From Rotaria macrura (Eukaryota; Rotifera; Eurotatoria; Philodinida; Philodinidae): a stretch of 64,000 nucleotides of DNA. The DNA is taken from contig OENT01000889.1 of the NCBI GenBank assembly GCA_900239685.1, positions 1 through 64,000 of the forward strand, given 5' to 3'. Both the position numbers and the translations under genes were made by a program. Under the pieces are notes generated by a model that was not told the DNA's origin, ran no database searches, and saw only the letters and a list, made by a program, of their open reading frames with translations. Below, piece by piece: positions 1-11,559 of the stretch; position 1 is the first letter of the stretch, and the number at the start of each line of letters is the position of its first letter.

Positions 1-548
1 TTTTCAGCATGGATACCTATTTCATAATCCGTAGTCATTTTCTAAGAAAGAATCGTCAGAGTGATTTCATTATGTGAATGTTCAATATTTGAGAGTTACA
101 ATCTATGGAATTCATCCGTGATAACTCACTAAGATGGAAATTTATTTAAAGAATACATGGATCGATTAATGTATCATGTTGAATCGTACTACTACTCATT
201 TTACTAAATAGTTAGAGTTATATTTGAGTTCTTACATGCCTATGATGAATGGTTTCTTCGTCAGTCTGATACAGGCACGCGGTGCCACAACCACAACGTC
301 AAATTCAAGTCCTTATATAAATTGAAGCTCTACTGTAGCTATAAGTGTTAGTCATCTTTAATGGAAATATGTATACAAAATGAACAGATAATCATCATCT
401 TCCATTAGTTCCACTGCGATGATTTATCTACGATGAATTCTGAATCAAGCACTTTTCGTGAGTGATTTCACGAAGAGCCCTGGTTTTTATTATTCATTGA
501 TAGAATGTGATAGTAGTTAAAAGCGTTCGTTAACTCGTTCGAATCAAT
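1..548. other. Intergenic, no gene seen
   Basis: AT-rich sequence with no open frame that resembles a protein and no clear repeat. It lies downstream of the minus-strand LamG-like gene and may hold its 3' untranslated region. Confidence 0.5.
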
Positions 549-1828
549 TCAAGGATTAGCCAATGAAGAAATTTCACTAGCTGATAGGGCGCGTCTGTAA
601 AGATAAAATTCATCCAGTGCACCAGTGAATGCGCCACCATAAAATGGAGAACAAGAACCTGTCCGCCCTCCATNTCTCCACCCAAAACAACAGGAATTGG
701 TTTTCCAGACGCTGTATATGTAAAACTAGCAGTCGATGAATATAAATTACCATTTATATACAGACGGATACCATTGCTGCTATCATACGTGTAGCCGATA
801 TGTGTCCAAGTATTTAAAGAAAGGATGGAACCATTGGCTGCCACATTACCTCCATTCCAGCAATTAGCAACCAACTGCCCACTCGATGTCATCACCAAAA
901 AATGGACACACAAACCAGTTGATCTGCCAACAAAAACAATAGTTTCTGCCTTATAACTACCAGTTGGTTTTACCCACAGAGCCATTGTAAATGGATCACC
1001 ACTCACGCCCAAAAAGTAAAACGGATAATACGAATAGCTTATATAAGGAGGTCCATTGAATTGAAGTGCGTCATTCACACGACCAGTCGTAAGTGATACA
1101 CTTCCATTGTACACAGTAGCGTTTATACCATTCGGACCACTATCAAGGAGTGAACCACCATCAAACGTGTAGTGAACTTGAAGAGTAGCATCATTGAGAA
1201 GTTCAGTCGAGTTTTTAGCTCTTCCTGTATATAAAGCACCGTCTATGTATCCATTGAAACCAGTCGCGCTCCCAGAGTCGAAAGTAGCACCTATAGTTGT
1301 ATCTCCTGATGTTCCCATGTAAGCGATGGTCGAACGTGAGCCATCAAGGATACCATCAAGCCAGACTTGTTGCATCTGCGTGCTCATGTCATAGGAGCAA
1401 GCCACATGATACCATGTATTACTTGTCAAATTAGTTCTACCAGATACGTCGTTGTTGAAGAATCCACAATACAACATATAGTGTCGGATTGCGAAATGTA
1501 AGCAAAGATCGTAATTCCTTGATTCACACTGGCCAAATATGCCGAAATCAGTACTATTAGATAAGTTTAGAGGATAGATCCATGCTTCAATTGTGAAACT
1601 ACGTGAATTGAATGGCAAAACTTTTGACGTGATATAAACAAATTGAGTTAACGATCGAACGAGATTTATGGCAGCCCCGTAACCGAAAACGCTTGTTGTA
1701 TAGTTTGGACTACCAGAGAGTTTTCCATCGAAACCAGTATTATACAGTTCCAATGCATTGTAGTCGAATGACCAGAAAGCACTGGTAATAACTTGAGTAG
1801 TTGTAATGATCGTAGTTAAAACAAACAT
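549..1828 (-). CDS. Secreted protein with two LamG/concanavalin A-like domains (frame broken at an N)
   Basis: Predicted extracellular protein of two laminin-G-like (LamG_3 / pentraxin-type jelly-roll) domains. The first ~20 residues are hydrophobic and end in a plausible signal cleavage site (ITSA before FWSF). Domain 1 covers about residues 20-210 and domain 2 about 215-420. Both carry the typical FTIEAWIYP / FTMALWVKP strand and the NTWYHVACSYD / NTWTHIGYTYD strand, followed by VWLDG / LYING. The ambiguous base at 674 shifts the frame. Upstream of it the frame reads VVLGG; downstream the family ending (GGAFTGALDEFYLYRRAL) appears in a neighbouring frame and stops with TGA at 549-551. The uncorrected frame instead runs to 530 with an unrelated tail. 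The N is therefore most simply a lost base in the assembly. There are no introns. Ligand unknown; such domains commonly bind glycans or other proteins. Confidence 0.8.
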
Positions 1829-1849
1829 AATTAGGAAAAAATGAAGAAT

Positions 1850-3655
1850 GAAGTCGAGGAGAATATTTTAGGAGTGCAGCCCCATTGGGGCTAAAATGTG
1901 GAACTCACATATCTATAACTGCATAATGCGAATAGAAAACACAGAAAATATAATACGAAGAATTTTTTCCAATCTTCTTTTTCTGATTGGCTCCCTATTT
2001 TTCATTTTCATTGTTGCTATTCAGTAATTGGTTTCTATTTTTCGTTGTTCATTTTTCTTAATTTAACAGATTTCTTATCAAAAACATTGGAAGAAGTGGC
2101 AAATAAGGTTGTGATTTATGACGATAATAGAATGCTAGTTGCTACGTCTGTAATGGATCCATACAGTGGTTTCTATGGTCAGTAATGAGAAGGTGGGCTT
2201 CTGTATAGCCAGAGCTATGTCTGTTAGGGGAAGGGGATCGGTACACCTCCTTGGAGGGGGGTGGGAATTAGTACCCCGCTATGAAGGAGCATTGATACCC
2301 CCGTATGGGGGTGTCTGGAGATCCCAGGAGTGCGTCTGAACTCAGGGGCTATGTCTGTAACTGGGGGGCCGAAAGGTGGGGAGCATAAAAAATATCACTC
2401 TTAAACTTCCACTCACTATTTTCTTCGAAAACACATGTGAGTTACAAAAAATATAACTTAAGAAATAGTGAATTTTAAAGGATTCAAAAGATAGTTGTGA
2501 TCGATATCATTGATTGAACTACTTAAGATGTTTCTGTAAGTTTTAAGAGAAAACTTTGAAAATGTGAAGAGAGTTTCGATACAATATACAGCCTGTATGT
2601 GAAAGATTAAGAGATGGCAGTGAATAATATTTTTGCGTTTCGTCATTTTGGAGGATGTAGGATCATAAGAATGTCCTAGTGAACTTACTGAGGATATGAG
2701 TGTGGGTGTGACTGTAATTGTGACTGCAAGTGTGGTGAAGAGAAGATAAACCTACACACTTAGTATTAATCTATTTTATTAAATGTCGCATGAGATAAAG
2801 TCCCGAAAATTTAATTTCTCCTGAAGATTTCATCAATAGTGCAGTAAAGTGAAGCATTCGATTTTTATTGCAGGACAGTTTTGATGAAATGAGCTAAAGC
2901 TAGGATTTTTCTGACAGCTTTTGTATTACTAGACTCTGTCCAACCAAAAATTTACAGAGATCAACTTTGGCGCAGTGTCTAACTGAGCAGAAGGGAGCAG
3001 CCTTTGCCGATCTCTTTAAGGGAACTTTATTGTTTAGATCATAGATCATGCCAAGAGAAAAAGCTTCTATGTCAGAAAAGCTATCAAATCAATTTCGACA
3101 TCGAAATCTCGGTCGTCAGGCTAAAAGAGTATCAATAGTCAAGTTTCTCGAGAATTTACGATTTCGGGTAGGATGATAGGATCAAGGTTTTTGCCATAGT
3201 CTTCAGTTTGTATCGATAATCATGCCACAGGAACCCAGATGGAACTGTCGGATGGTAAGCTCTTACAAGGGTCGTATTTCTGAATAAATATCTGACCATA
3301 TAAGATCCGATGAAATACATACACAAATTCATCGTCTCTGACTTCTTACGTACAATCGCAGTACAAGATTCCTGAAATTTTCTGTTACTCATGATATACC
3401 ACAGTAATATTTCAATAAAATTAATTATCTTCTCAAAATATCACTTAAAGTTGTTAATGTCAATAAAGCGAACATAAAATCTTTCGAGGAAAACATTGTA
3501 TGATCTGATACAAGATCTCAGAGACGACGATTTTTTGTTAGATTCTTGAAAGAATTCGTACCTAGTGCAATATCTTGCGTGCACAAGGTAAGATCTTATT
3601 TCAGACTTTTTGACCTGAGAACGCAATAGATGGTCCGAGCTTCTCAGGTGAATGA
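1850..3655. other. Intergenic with telomere-like tract
   Basis: No supported gene. Bases 2215-2370 are unusually G-rich, with several GGGG runs and a repeated TACCCC/GGGG motif. A telomere-like G-rich tract sits at 2695-2760 and is listed separately. Confidence 0.45.
2695..2760 (+). repeat. Telomere-like dispersed tract 1
   Basis: GTGTGGGTGTG is followed by TGACTGTAATTGTGA and ends in a CCTACACAC-like arm. The same core plus the same following 15 bases recurs at 15838, so the copies share more than simple-sequence similarity. Confidence 0.6.
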
Positions 3656-4960
3656 ATCTGCTACTGAATCCTATCGGATTTTACAGGATCTGATGAGCCG
3701 ACAAAATCCAATGGGATTCCGGATACAGGAAACAGAGACCGAAAACGAATCGAATTGAGATTTTGAAAAAGAATGTCGAATCGAATCGAATTCAGAAGTC
3801 AACCGAATTGAATCGAATCGAATCCGAAGTGTCTATTCGGTTTCACTTCCGAATCACAGTACTGAGCGTCATTTTCAAATCTTTTTCGCCTTATGTGTCG
3901 TGAAGTTGAAACACGTTGCAGCAACAATAGCACCGGGTGGCAGTTCATCGCTGCTAGACAAATTGTCATGCAAAGAAGTTCGAATTTTGACCTCTCGATA
4001 GTGAAAAACAATCTCTTTATTAGCTCAATCGAAAGTAATAGTGATTGATATTTCTATTTCCATTATATTTCATCTTTATTTCATCGCGATGTTTTTCTGT
4101 ATAGACTTAATGTTATTCAGCTGTCTACACGTGCGCTTGCAGTTTCTTACTGATAGAATCAATGGGTGAAAGCTAAGATTTTATTACTTTTGAAATGCCA
4201 CACGTATACTAAATAGTTCAGATCAATTCTGTGGAACCCAAATTCAAGACAACAGCTCCGAGAGTGACTAGTATTTTCGAAAACTTTAGCGAAAATCATT
4301 GGGATTCTACGGAATTCAAAGTAAGCTGCAAAATCCTAAAAGATCTCAGTTTTAGTTGCAAATTCATGTCAAAAAGTAATCCATAGATAAAAATATCCCT
4401 GGTATTGACACTAAAATCTTTGCAATAACCGGAAGATCTCAGCATTCTCAGAAAATCGAACGAAATGCAGGTACAAGTGGAATAGAAGTCTAGTTTGGAA
4501 AATAGACAAGATAGTTCTTTCCCTTGATTAGAATCTTTATATGCACCCATGCTCATTCTCTTTTTTTTATGAAATTACTTTTTCTTGTGGAATCTGTTTT
4601 TATATTATGACTGTTCTTTGCGAAACACACTCAAAAGCAAAAGAAAAGAATACGGTCCCTCGAGACAGATGAAGCTAGCTTATCATGGCTGCGCACACGC
4701 TCTATGAACAATGATGTTCTCGTCTGTTATGTATGAGTCGAATCGAACCGAATACGGAAATCAACCGAATCGAATCAAATCGAATTGAGATTTTTCTATT
4801 CGTTTCGGTCTCTGACAAGAACTACTAACGAATCCGATGAAAAGTCCATATTTTATTATTTGGACACTGTTTAGTATCTGGAGCCGACATTAGAGGTCGA
4901 TCTAAGCCATCCGACGGTCACTTATGATTGGACCACAATACCAGGGATCTATAGGATTCC
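3656..4960. repeat. Dispersed GGATTCC-type repeat, interrupted by a MITE
   Basis: Bases 3656-3725 and 4826-4960 are rich in variants of GGATTCC, CCGATAGGATTC and GGATCTGA. This vocabulary recurs at 11035-11280, 23150-23310, 43840-44010 and 44990-45235. The MITE at 3733-4814 lies between the two halves, which suggests nested insertion. The consensus and ends of the family are not resolved. Confidence 0.35.
3733..4814. mobile_element. Non-autonomous hAT-like element (MITE), degenerate
   Basis: The ends are inverted copies: the left end begins CAGAGACCGAAAACGAAT and the right end reads back as CAGAGACCGAAACGAAT. Subterminal GAATCGAATCGAATT arrays follow on both sides. The flanking 8-mers ACAGGAAA (left) and ACAAGAAC (right) agree at 6 of 8 positions, fitting an eroded 8-bp duplication of hAT type. 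No transposase frame lies inside. The terminal pairing is firm; assignment to hAT is an inference. Confidence 0.6.
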
Positions 4961-6210
4961 ACTGTCTTAATTATTCTCTTGGATTTATATTATTTCCATC
5001 ACTGCTTGTAGAAAAGAGGGTTATCATTTTTCTTTGAATGCTTCCTATACTGAAAGGACAAAGTCTAGTTAACTCTTTCTGCCTGAATAATTTTCTGAAA
5101 CAAGAATTCGGCCAAAATGACTAATTTTATGGTCCAAATGAGCATTTTATATTAATCAAAAAAACTCTTTTAGCCGAACAGCTCTTCCTTACACTCCAGG
5201 TCATTGCCTACATTTTATAGTAAGTTCTTTATAGCAAATTTATATCAAAATTTGCATAAAAGCATAGTTGGATGATGCCATTAGTCGAGGGTCCAGTGTA
5301 TCCATTCTCAATACACGTTACATGTACGCACATGTGTTGTCTCGTGCAATTTTTTCTCTCTTCTAAGAAAAAATGAAAGCACACGCAATCTTTTCACACA
5401 TGAGTCATTCTTAAGATCATCGATCGGTCAGTCGAGCATCGATCCTTGAAAGATGTATATTTCAATCTTGGTATCTACGGTTTCTTTGTTCAGATTGTTC
5501 TAAATCGGTCGATTAACCATGGAGGAAAACAATGCAAATGTGTTCTGTTTTTCGATACCCGAAAAATTGATACAAAGGATCATTCGTCATCCCCCTATGA
5601 TGGTGATATGGAAGTCGCATCCACTATCTGTGAAGAAGAAAATGAGCTGGTTCAAATTAGTAATAATCTTTATTCAAACTCGGCTGATAGAAAATTACCT
5701 GCAACGTAGCAATGAACTCCAAAGCAATGCAACAATATATAAACTTATTCAAAAGTTCAAATATCAGAAGGTAATAAAAGCAGTGGTTTTATTCAAAGAA
5801 TCGACAAATCCTCTCAAGATTTATAAATACTTCTACAAATATAGACCGTAGATTTCAAATAGAAGGGTCCCTAAATAGAAGGCTCCAGACCTTTCAATCA
5901 TGGACGGAGGAGGCTCAAGGGGAAACCCTGCGGATTCTGGAGTGATACAGTGACCTATCCGACCTTTTTCGAGAGGATCCACAAGTAAGACTTAGTCACC
6001 CACCATATTTTCTAATGATAAAAAACGAACTTCAATGATCTTCAATTTTTTATTTCTTTTCCCTTTCATTCTCACCTTTTGCTTGATCCCTCCGATTTAC
6101 TTTTGCCGATTGTTCATGTTATTATTACTGTATCATAAGATTCATTTAATCGTATTCTTTTAGGATCAAATGAGCTATTATCGATAATTTAGATACAGTT
6201 CTGTGATTAA
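4961..6210. other. Intergenic, no supported gene
   Basis: Two overlapping open frames at 5446-5851 lie in different phases of the same stretch and resemble no family; neither has splice or promoter support. Nothing else stands out. Confidence 0.4.
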
Positions 6211-6720
6211 TTAGTTCCTATAATCTAATAAACTTAAGTAAACTGTATTTATACCTAATCGACAGAAATCCATTATTTGCAATGGTAAGCATACTGCTTG
6301 TGGTGAACAACAAGAATTTAAGATGCATACCGAAGTACTTGATGAACAATAATAGTAAGTATTGTTACATGGCTCTAAAATGGAACATAGGATACCAGGT
6401 GCACAAAAACTAAAATTGTTAATTGAGCGATAATCGAAGCAAGGTGTTGATGATGAAAGACAGCCGTTGCTATCATTACGATTCACATTACATTGTTGTA
6501 AAGAGCAATTTGATGTTGGTTCCCATGCAGAATGGGACGATGAAGAAAATGTTAGTAGGATAGGATCATTATTTACATTACAATAGTAATTAAGTACTGC
6601 CGAACCTTGACCTATATATTGCTTGTATTATAAAATATTGAAAGGAAAAAAGAATAAATCAAACGAACCTAGAGTATATGAGATGAAAATACAAAAAAAT
6701 TGTACTACTCGAAATTGCAT
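6211..6720 (-). CDS. Small secreted cysteine-rich protein, two exons
   Basis: Function not recognised. Exon 1 is 6669-6720 and exon 2 is 6211-6611, separated by a 57-bp intron with GT-AG ends. The exons total 453 nt, giving 150 residues, and the phase-1 junction keeps the frame. Exon 1 encodes a hydrophobic leader (MQFRVVQFFCIFISYTL), so the mature protein is probably exported. The mature part has about 14 cysteines, including paired positions (SCC) and spacings such as CAPGILC, and several N-x-S/T sites. This pattern suggests a disulfide-stabilised extracellular domain. A TATA-like sequence lies about 115 bp upstream of the start (near 6838). The last ~20 residues after the final cysteine lack cysteines, so one more splice near the 3' end cannot be excluded. 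Confidence 0.7.
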
Positions 6721-8300
6721 TATTTTCAATGTAATGAGTGATTGAAATACACACTAAAATATAATTTGTCGCGTTTATGTGTCGTTTCTTATCGTAACTG
6801 GCATGGATCACGCTCTGTTATGAGCACAGTTGCATATAAATATCATAACTGAACATAAGAAACATACACTTTTAAAATCTTTTTTTTTTCAAAAGTATTT
6901 CTCTGTTATTGATTATTCGAGAACATGCTAATCTCGATCAATGATTGCGAGAGGACTAGGCTGAAGTGATATGATGGAGATCTTAAGCTCTGACTTCCTT
7001 GAATTAATCAGAATAGGAATAATTAAATGTGTATATATTGAAAAAAGTCATAGTACACTTTTACAGAAAAAAAATGAAACATACTCTGTGTAGTCGGTTT
7101 GAATGGTTGTTTCGAAATGTGTCGTAAATCGTCACTAATGTGAGATCTTTTTTTCAGTGTGTAAACATAAAAAAGACCAACTCAATTTTTTTTTCATATC
7201 GAACACACAGCTTGTTTGCATTTCAATTTCATCATAAGAAAATTGTTTTACTCCGAGGTTCATTCACCTTGATAAAAAGCAAAAAGAAATCATGCATTAA
7301 AATAAGTTGGAGAAAAATATTCTACGAACACACACAGCATGAGACAATTTGAATCTTCTCGTCGTTCTGTTTTTGCTTTTCATCGAATAAATTGAACTTA
7401 TTTTTCATCAAACAGTAACTAAAATCATCACACTTGCTTGGAGTAAAAGTATTAATTTGTTGACATTAACAAAATAAATATTATCTCTATATAATAATAT
7501 TTTTACTGCCTAATTGTTGTTAGACCACTTTCAACGTGCCATAAAAATGAAATATTTTGAAATTATTTTTATTATAAGAGTTCGATGCAGAAAAGTTAAA
7601 AATAATAGATCATTTTGAAGCTTCGTGACAACTTCTGTTAGTTTTATCCTGACAAAGATTCCTGTTCATATCTTTAATTTACTTAACACTCTCTCAATCA
7701 ATATAATTATTATAAAACTAAAAGTTAAACTTGTACATATTTCTACTATAAACACTTAACCAGAATTAGTGGGCCTGAAAAATTAATATCAAGTCATAAC
7801 TGCATTAGACACTCGCAGCCCAAACTTACAAATGTATACCGGTGTTTTCCAATACTTACCCAAATCTGCAGAAAGAAATAGAAATGATGGGTAAGTTTTT
7901 TGTTGTTTTACTCGAGTCGATTCAATTCATTGTTTGAAAATTTCATATGAAGTCAAAATTCACTCTAGGTCAATAATTCTGGAGAACGAACACTATAAAT
8001 ACCGGCAGGAATATGCGGGAAAAATCCCAATATCCCACAAAAGTACACAGGAATCGACTCGTGCTTCTCGATATTGAGAAGTCAGCTTTCTTCAATTTTT
8101 CTTTCATTCTTGAAAAGATCATTAAAAGTGAATTTTCAACAGTTCCAGAGTAAGTAAACAAATGAATAAAAGAAAACAAATGAATGCCAAATAATGTTGG
8201 CTTCACTCAATAATAATGGACGAAAAAATTATTGAATAACTAAAGATACCCCCATTAAATGTTGCGGTTCCATTTTAATAGGATGATGTGCAGAAGAGTT
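6721..8300. other. Intergenic, no supported gene
   Basis: AT-rich, with many short A and T runs. Short frames at 7140-7352 and 7970-8206 lack family resemblance. Confidence 0.4.
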
Positions 8301-8328
8301 TTTCGTATCATCTGAGCACGGTGAAAAT

Positions 8329-8622
8329 TTAGAAGGAAACCGCATCGATGAAAACGTATTCCACAGCAGTGGGTATCGCTGATATGCATAGATATTTTGT
8401 AGCTTGTTTACTTAATGTCGTAGTTGTCTTTGGTGATGTTGAATTCAAGAGTACCATGCTATCAATTGCTAATATCGCTAAGGTAAAGTGGCATTTCTTT
8501 GCTAAGATAATTTTGTAAATGAGTGAATTTTGTTTTCCTTGAATATTTGAAAACAGATACTTCCGTTGACATGCATTCTCTAATGGGCGATTGAATACTT
8601 TGGACTTGCTATTATTCTTCAA
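8329..8622 (-). pseudogene. Possible relic of a hAT transposase C-terminus
   Basis: The 97-residue minus-strand frame ends with a segment matching the spacing of the hAT C-terminal dimerisation motif: LSKQATKYLCISAIPTAVEY followed by VFIDA. The canonical family motif has a hydrophobic A/YL-I-ATS segment and then SERVFS. The key serines and the E-R pair are changed, and no further transposase sequence is recognisable upstream. If real, it is an old decayed copy, and its presence fits the hAT-type MITEs in this window. The match rests on about 25 residues. Confidence 0.3.
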
Positions 8623-8639
8623 TGAATTCTAAATTAACT

Positions 8640-9640
8640 GAAGCAGAATTTCGATCAGCATGTTCAATAATAGCAGCCTGATAAAATAGACGCTTTTCTA
8701 TGTTTTCTCACGTATTCTTTCTTTGGATGAATTAGAAAGATAAGCTTCTGCTATCCGATTCAATTTGAACATGCTATCATCAAATGGTGTCAAAAGAAAA
8801 ATAGGATCTCTATAAAAATCATGAAACTATACTTCTTCATTTGAAATTCGACACGGCTCTCATAAATATCAGTTTCCATAGCTGCTTCAAAAGACCTTCA
8901 AATATTGTTATTAATAAAGATGTTATAAAGCCCAACATCATGCCTGCTCTGTGTTGGGTGTTGTTTTTTTTTGCTTTTTCAAATCGAAGAATATAGTCAA
9001 TAGACTTGGAGCAATCAATGAGATAGGGAGTGAATTTAAACTGAAAATTCTAACATTTAGCAACAGTACGATGCTTTGATGCATTCATGATAATCAATTT
9101 TTCTGCAAACTTTGTTGTTGTGTGTGACAGATTCGCAATTGCAAGTACTTTTTCTAATGATGATCGAATCAGATTCTGGATGGATAGTCAATGATGGTTT
9201 GAGAAATCATTCACATCTTCACAAACTAAAGAATGATGTATAAAAAAATATTTAAACGGTCATCAAATATAATGAAACCTCTAATATATGAATGTAAGTG
9301 TTCAAACGAAAAAGACGAAGGTGATCACTACTCATTTTGTCCTTTATCATGCTGGTTTTTATTTGAAAAGTCCAATATAAAAGTTTAAACGATTCTTCTG
9401 TATCAAGGTAGTTATGACAGATTAAAAATACTGCATATATGACTACAATTACATTCAAATCAGAAACTCAAACTGAATTGTTAAATTGAAAAAATTCAAT
9501 TAATTTTAGAATAAAACGAAATTGGCAACCTTCAATAGGATCAATCATAATATTATAGATATATCTGAAGTATCAGTCGTTAAGTACACATCAGGGACGA
9601 TTTTCTTATATGTATATTGTGATAGGCATGCGTATTTGGT
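8640..9640. other. Intergenic, no supported gene
   Basis: No convincing frame or repeat. It forms the upstream region of the hevein/expansin-like gene. Confidence 0.4.
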
Positions 9641-9655
9641 TGCACATCATAAATG

Positions 9656-9664
9656 TATATAAGG
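9656..9664 (+). promoter_or_regulatory. TATA box of the hevein/expansin-like gene
   Basis: TATATAAGG lies 90 bp before the ATG at 9754. This places a likely transcription start near 9690 and leaves a 5' untranslated region of about 60 bases. Confidence 0.5.
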
Positions 9665-9753
9665 ATGAGAAAAAAAGTAACAATCATTGCAGTTTTAAAT
9701 AACTGAATATCTTCATCATTTCAAAATCGAAATACATTTATACAAATACAACA

Positions 9754-11420
9754 ATGGTAACCATTTGTTATATGAGTCTCTTAACAGTTGCACTTGTGAA
9801 TAGTGTTGGTAAGTTCCATGGATCAAAAAAAAGTAGGTTCGTACTAATAGAAAAATCATATTATTTGTTTTAGCTGGTAATTGTTTGATTACTGGATATT
9901 GTGGTGTTGGCCAATGCTGTTCGGGATTTGGTGTTTGTGGTAGTGGACCTCATCACTGTGGTGGTGGAGGTGGTTCTTTATACTCAGGATGGTCAGGTGG
10001 AGCATATGGTGGTGGACTATATGGTGGTGGAGCATATGGTGGTGGAGCATATGGTGGTGGAGCATATGGTGGTGGAGGTGTTCCTTTTCACTCAGGATGG
10101 GCAGGTTCAGGATATGGTGGTGGAAGTGGTGCCTTTCATTCTGGATGGTCTAGTCCAGCATATGCTGGTCGTGATTGTCGCGTTGCAGGCTGTCAAACTG
10201 GTTCGTGCTGTTCACGTTATGGACAGTATGTATATTGAATTTTAGAATACACTATTTAATGTACTATATTACTAATGTATTAGCTGCGGACAGTCACCTG
10301 AATATTGCGGTGGGGCTTCTGGTTTTGGTGCACCAAATTATATTCGAAACCAATGTCAAATAACTGGTTGCCCGGTTGGCTCATGCTGTTCACAACAAGG
10401 ACAGTGAGTTACTTTGATTTCTGCTCCTGTGTTATAGAAAGAAGGAAATATTCATTTAAAAATTTGTTATTTTTTTCTGCATAGTTGCGGAAATTCAGGC
10501 GCTTATTGTGGTGTTGCTTCATATAGCAATTGTGGTACATCATCATGTGGTGTTGGTCTTTGTTGCACACGATATGGATAGTATGTTGATTTCTCCATAC
10601 TTCATGTTTGATAGAAAACGTTATTTTAATGGCTCTAGTTGTGATACAGTCAGTACAAATTGTGCATATAAAAAATCAGGTAATCAAACTCTACCAGTAT
10701 CACTTGAAGGTGAGTTTAAAGGACAAGCAACATATTACAATGAAACAAAGGTCGGCACTGATTATTCAACATGTGGTATCGAACGAGGTGCATCCTTGGA
10801 TGAAAATAATCAAAAGATTTATAGTGCTGCTCTTAATCAAGCACAATTTGATCCATATACCATCCATGGAATTCCAAGTTCCAACCCAATCTGTCAAAAG
10901 AAAGCGTTAGTTAAAGGTCCAGTAGGTGAAATTGTTGTACGATTTATTGATCGATGCCCTGATTGTAAAGAAAGTATGTATTACTTGTATGAAGTTATCG
11001 TATTTCTTTCCAAGATGAATAATTCCCACACCCTCATCCTATCGGACTCTATAGGGATTTTAGAAATCTGACGAAATTCAATCTAAAATCTGAAGGCTAA
11101 ATAAAATTCGGATTCCTAGTATTCGAATCCATCTCTAGTAATGCCAATAGGTAATAATTAGTATCCAAATTAATTAAATAGGTTTAGCCCATGTAATCTA
11201 TTAGTAGTTTCGAGTCTCTATTCCCATAGGATTTTGTCGATTGATCGGATATCGAATTTGTTCACCAGAGGTTTTTCATCAGAAATTTTTATTCATTTTT
11301 TTTTGTCACTTAGATGATATTGCTTTAAGTGAAGAAGCATTTATTGCAGTTGCCGGACAACTAGGGGCCGGTCAAACATCTGTCGAATGGTATTTTATGC
11401 AAAATGAAGCAACCAATTGA
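9754..11420 (+). CDS. Secreted hevein-type chitin-binding and expansin/RlpA-like protein, six exons
   Basis: Exons are 9754-9808, 9874-10225, 10284-10403, 10485-10580, 10639-10973 and 11314-11420. All introns have GT-AG ends, the phases agree, and the total of 1065 nt gives 354 residues. A signal peptide (~1-19) is followed by a hevein-like Cys module (~22-40). A Gly-rich linker (~42-115) repeats GGGAY four to five times. Three more hevein-like modules (~119-146, 160-186, 192-217) show GSCCS-YGHCG-YCG patterning. A double-psi beta-barrel (RlpA/expansin/barwin type, ~230-354) carries GQATYY, CGIERG and the acidic IDRCPDC signature (~312-318). Hevein modules bind chitin or peptidoglycan, and expansin-type barrels bind or loosen wall polysaccharide. 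I infer a secreted wall-binding protein, perhaps digestive or antimicrobial. Three of the internal exon junctions fall at the same point of a hevein module, so modules multiplied with their exons. Confidence 0.85.
11030..11280. repeat. Dispersed GGATTCC-type repeat in intron 5
   Basis: This intron is 340 bp, whereas the other four introns of the gene are 58-81 bp. The extra length carries CCTATCGG, ATTCGGATTCCTAG and CCCATAGGATTTTGTCGATT, the vocabulary of the repeat at 3656-4960 and 43840-44010. It looks like an insertion that enlarged the intron. Confidence 0.4.
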
Positions 11421-11541
11421 TTAAATATGTGCACTAAATGACCACAAGACTATAATTATAAAACAAAAATCTAGATATTAGAATTTTTCTTTGAATCACT
11501 TGTGTTGATATTCTTTTTTATCATGCTATATCTGTTATATA

Positions 11542-11547
11542 AATAAA
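11542..11547 (+). terminator. Polyadenylation signal of the hevein/expansin-like gene
   Basis: AATAAA lies 121 bp after the stop codon at 11420, the first canonical signal downstream. Confidence 0.5.
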
Positions 11548-11559
11548 AAGTTGCTATCA

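Noticed and set aside
5446..5851. Two overlapping plus-strand frames
   Set aside because: They overlap in different phases, lack splice or promoter signals, and resemble no family.
9901..10245. Second frame over the Gly-rich exon (HMVV repeats)
   Set aside because: It is a frame-shifted reading of the GGGAY-coding repeat. The hevein frame has conserved cysteines and correct splice phases.
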